Assembly (NCBI GenBank): GCA_002104905.1
Contig: MCFE01000147.1
Span: 90,507 to 154,506 of the forward strand
From: Basidiobolus meristosporus CBS 931.73
Taxonomy: Eukaryota; Basidiobolomycota; Basidiobolomycetes; Basidiobolales; Basidiobolaceae
Length of the DNA stretch: 64,000 bases
Direction of reading: 5' to 3'
Part shown: positions 61,758 to 64,000 of the stretch, in pieces
Numbering within the stretch: position 1 is the stretch's first letter
How the letters are laid out: the number at the start of each line of letters is the position of its first letter
Position numbers and translations under genes: made by a program
Notes under the pieces: model-generated
The model's database searches: none
Seen by the model: only the letters and a program-made list of their open reading frames with translations
What the model was told of the DNA's origin: nothing

Positions 61758-61758
61758 T

Positions 61759-63362
61759 TAGGGGAGGGAAAGTCACCAAGTTGGTGAAATCTTTATTTGA
61801 GTTAAGAACTAATGTAAGTACAAATAAAGAAGCCAATTAAGAGGTCTAGAACCTCTCTAATAAGTAATCTAATTTATGTTTTGTTTCATCTCTAATGTTT
61901 GTTTCAATAAAGTGAAGCTCATCAGGGTTAAATATAAAATTCAGGGGTTTTGGGGGAAGTACAAATTGTAGATGTTTCTGATCAATATAATCCAAGACTG
62001 GAACCCAGCCTGGGATTAGGTGTAGTAGGAAAGGTGTGTGGACTTGTAAGTAGCTCTGCCACATAGATCTTAGATGATCCTGAGCCAATAGTTTTGGTTT
62101 CTCTGCTTTTTGAAGTTTTGAAGCAAGCTCTGTTACTACAGCAGAGCCAACCAGGGTGTGCCAGCAAGAAGATTTCAGGGAGGAGTTATATTGAAGCCAT
62201 TGTTTGATGGAGGGGTTATGTGATTTCTGAAGTTTGACTAGGAAGGAAGCACAGAGATAGATCATTTGGATTTGGTATGGGTAGAACCCAAAGGCTCCAT
62301 TAGTAGCATGGATATAGGGAGATACTGGAAGATAAGGTACCAAGGATCTGATACACTGATGGAGAAATTTATCCAGGCGGTGAAGTTCTCTGGAGGTTAG
62401 GGGTATAATGTGGAGACCAAATTCAAGTACTGGCAGTACATACTGCTTCAGAAGTATAGGGATCTTTTGAATTGGAGTGTCTGGAGTGACTACTACCAGA
62501 AGCTTTTTGAGAGCCTGTTGGGCAAGACGGATCCTATTATACAGGTGGAGCTTTGAGTCAATCCCATGTTGACAAAATGACAGACCTAGATATATTGCAG
62601 TTTGTTGTGGCAGAATGCTAGTGTTCTGTATAGTTGTAGTGCACCCAATTGGGACTGTCTTGGAAATTGAGAGTGAGAGGTTGTTGGCAGCCAAGTACTT
62701 TTCAATGATGGCAGTGTCTGCTATGGGATTAGAAGTAGCAATCTTGATATCATCTGCATAGAGAGTTAGTAGTGGATAGGGAGAGTCTGGTGAGGGGCCT
62801 TTTGGAAATAAAGGAAAGTTGTGTAGGAATATCACAAATAGTAAGGGACCTAGTACAGATCCTTGGACTACTCCATTTGAAACCTCATAAGTCTCTGATG
62901 TGCAACTTGGATGCAAAATTTTGGCTGAGTTCTCACAAAATAGAGAACGTACAAGAAGGGTCATTGGTAGTGTGGTAACAGCTAATAGCTTTCTCCAAAG
63001 CAGAGCTCTGTCCACAGAGTCAAAGGCTTTAGTAATGTCAAACAGAATGGTTGGCAATGAGAATTGAAGTGAATGATCATGGCTTAGCACTACAGCCATA
63101 TCCAAGGAGAGTTTGGGCAAGAAGCCAAACTGAGAAGGATGGAATGGATATGGTTGAGATTGCAAGGATCTTGCTATTATAAGCTCAAAGATTTTCTGGC
63201 AGGTTGGTAGGAGTGAAACTGGCTGGTAAGAACCTGGGAGTGAGTGTTTGCCCTTCCCTTTGTATAAGGGTATTACATTTGCCTGTGACCACACCTTTGG
63301 GGTAGTCAATTGTTGGGCACAGATAGAGTAGAATGGGATTAGTAAGTGACTCATTTTGGAGT
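61759..63362 (-). mobile_element. Non-LTR retrotransposon (LINE A), 5'-truncated
   Basis: The 3' end lies at 61,759 and abuts copia copy 2; the truncated 5' end abuts LINE B at 63,362. On the sense strand the 3' UTR carries AATAAAG, the hairpin TCACC-AACTT-GGTGA and an end of CTTTCCCTCCCCTAA, with no poly(A) tail. One long intact ORF covers most of it. The open frame and near-identity to the fragment at 58,275 suggest recent activity of the family. Confidence 0.9.
61846..63354 (-). CDS. LINE reverse transcriptase (C-terminal part of ORF2)
   Basis: 502 codons without a stop. It begins within RT: 'TTPKVWSQANVIPLYKGKGK', 'SYQPVSLLPTCQKIFE' (block with R replaced by Q in RPxSLL), 'QFGFLPKLSLDMAV', 'TILFDITKAFDSVDRALLW' (first catalytic Asp), 'GVVQGSVLGPLLFVIFL' and the YADD active site in 'LTLYADDIKIA'. 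A thumb and a C-terminal region follow, without RNase H or a CCHC knuckle that I can see. The endonuclease part is missing through 5' truncation, so the first Met at 63,354 is not a natural start. The type resembles jockey/Tad/TRAS-like elements; the clade cannot be fixed without a tree. Confidence 0.88.
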   Translation of the reverse strand: MSHLLIPFYSICAQQLTTPKVWSQANVIPLYKGKGKHSLPGSYQPVSLLPTCQKIFELIIARSLQSQPYPFHPSQFGFLPKLSLDMAVVLSHDHSLQFSLPTILFDITKAFDSVDRALLWRKLLAVTTLPMTLLVRSLFCENSAKILHPSCTSETYEVSNGVVQGSVLGPLLFVIFLHNFPLFPKGPSPDSPYPLLTLYADDIKIATSNPIADTAIIEKYLAANNLSLSISKTVPIGCTTTIQNTSILPQQTAIYLGLSFCQHGIDSKLHLYNRIRLAQQALKKLLVVVTPDTPIQKIPILLKQYVLPVLEFGLHIIPLTSRELHRLDKFLHQCIRSLVPYLPVSPYIHATNGAFGFYPYQIQMIYLCASFLVKLQKSHNPSIKQWLQYNSSLKSSCWHTLVGSAVVTELASKLQKAEKPKLLAQDHLRSMWQSYLQVHTPFLLHLIPGWVPVLDYIDQKHLQFVLPPKPLNFIFNPDELHFIETNIRDETKHKLDYLLERF

Positions 63363-63823
63363 AGGGGGGAGACAGTCACCAACAGGTGAAATCTTTATTT
63401 CAGTTGAAACAAAGAAGCCAGCGCTACTGTTGTAGCTTTGATACAAGAGTGTGTAGCTGAGGGGAATTTGTAGGTAAGTTAATAAGAAGTGATGATAGTT
63501 CTTCAGTGCTCAAGACACTGTTCAGTGGGAAGGGGGGTAGCAAGAGAGGTAAGAATGACTTGTGAACAACATTAATGAGGGGAATGTGATAAGGATTGAT
63601 ATTCATCATAAAGGGAGTGTGCTGCTGCAGATATTGCTGCCAAAGGTCTGTCAAGTACTTCAGGTAGGCCAGCTTGGGTTTTTCTGACTGCAGAATAAAT
63701 TCAGCAAACTTCTTGACTTCAGGATCTCCAAGTATAGTTCTCCAGCAGGAGCCAGGTGTTGTGTGGTGTGTTCTCTTCCAGGCCTTAATCAGTGGGTTGT
63801 TGCAGTTGTGAAGTCTGAGGTAT
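63363..63823 (-). mobile_element. LINE B, 5'-truncated short copy
   Basis: Its 3' end (GTAGGGGGGAGACAGTCACCAACAGGTGAAATC on the plus strand) joins the truncated 5' end of LINE A. From about 63,822 down to 63,424 one minus-strand frame encodes a C-terminal ORF2 piece ('CNNPLIKAWKRTHH', 'QSEKPKLAYLKYLTDLWQQY', 'LQQHTPFMMNI'). This aligns with the LINE A C-terminus ('KAEKPKLLAQDHLRSMWQSY', 'LQVHTPFLLHL') at moderate identity, so it is a different subfamily. The frame is open to the truncation point. Confidence 0.85.
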
Positions 63824-63842
63824 AAGGGTTAGGGTTAGGGGG
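63824..63842. repeat. TTAGGG telomere-type repeats between LINEs
   Basis: AAGGGTTAGGGTTAGGGGG: two exact TTAGGG units plus flanking partials, sandwiched between the 5'-truncation point of LINE B and the 3' end of LINE C. The G-rich strand runs left to right. Confidence 0.85.
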
Positions 63843-64000
63843 AGGAAAGTCACCAAGTGGTGAAATCTTTATTTACTTATGACAAGTATCTAAAGAAGCC
63901 AAGTTAATCTGAAGTTATTCCTAGAAAGCTAGGTCTGAGAGATATCTTCCTGGTAAGCCAGGTCTGAGAGTTGAGAAGCTGAGTGGTACTATAGTTCCTA
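63838..64000 (-). mobile_element. LINE C 3' end (continues beyond the window)
   Basis: It starts with GGGGGAGGAAAGTCACCAAGTGGTGAAATCTTTATTT, the same 3'-end motif as LINE A and B. The 3' UTR then contains two copies of a small hairpin unit (63,918-63,941 and 63,947-63,970). No coding region is reached before the window ends. Confidence 0.75.

Larger units (their letters stand above)
58598..61758 (+). mobile_element. Ty1/copia retrotransposon, 3'-truncated (copy 2)
   Basis: 5' LTR, primer site, gag, protease, integrase and the first part of RT are on the plus strand. The element stops in RT at the DQPDG motif, where LINE A begins, so the rest of RT, RNase H and the 3' LTR are missing. The coding sequence is very similar to copy 1 but has independent lesions: a TGG-to-TGA change in the zinc knuckle (59,695), a stop after 'KLSYDF' in integrase, and shifts near 60,940 and 61,190. 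Confidence 0.92.

Overview
The window is nuclear DNA of a fungus. The strongest marker is translation elongation factor 3 (52.4-55.6 kb), a fungus-typical ABC ATPase. It is supported by a Hog1-type MAP kinase, an Orm/ORMDL protein, a fungal-type cytochrome c peroxidase and short spliceosomal introns (about 54-70 nt, GTAAGT-like donors). Coilin and a WW-WW-MyTH4-RhoGAP protein are absent from the model yeasts, so an early-diverging or otherwise gene-rich fungal lineage seems more likely than a yeast. I cannot name a genus from sequence alone.

Layout. (1) About 1-20.8 kb is an AT-rich graveyard of mobile elements: LTRs of one Ty1/copia family, one nearly full-length copia copy on the minus strand (15,188-19,710), older copia fragments, a decayed LINE (about 12.9-14.5 kb), a 734-bp inverted repeat, a degenerate satellite and a CCCCTTTAG minisatellite. 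I find no host gene there. (2) About 20.8-57.4 kb is a compact island of single-copy genes. In order they are a Myb/SANT-like regulator (+), a forkhead-like protein (-), a hypothetical ORF (-), a GPI-anchored alginate-lyase-domain protein (-), Rab6/Ypt6 (+), a PWWP-domain protein (-), coilin (-), Orm (+), a tiny secreted peptide (-), glutamine-dependent NAD+ synthetase (-), the ARHGAP39-like RhoGAP (-), Hog1 MAPK (+), mitochondrial malate dehydrogenase (-), a broken GPI-type secreted protein (-), a membrane protein of unknown function (+), EF-3 (+) and cytochrome c peroxidase (-). (3) About 58.0-64.0 kb is again transposon-dense: a second copia copy inserted into a LINE remnant, then a head-to-tail series of 5'-truncated LINEs whose 3' junctions carry TTAGGG-like sequence.

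The genes are housekeeping or signalling genes without an obvious shared pathway, and nothing looks like an operon or a biosynthetic cluster. Thematic links are stress signalling and redox (Hog1, cytochrome c peroxidase), NAD metabolism (NAD synthetase, malate dehydrogenase) and membrane traffic or lipid control (Rab6, Orm). Two genes (EF-3 and the GPI protein) contain single-base frameshifts and coilin probably has one. The break in essential EF-3 suggests base-level assembly errors.

The most interesting structure is the right end: LINE copies with a conserved 3' hairpin, abutting each other through TTAGGG units that run toward the right edge. This is the architecture expected of telomere-associated non-LTR retrotransposons. 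The copia family uses a primer site complementary to the anticodon arm of initiator tRNA-Met (a half-tRNA primer).
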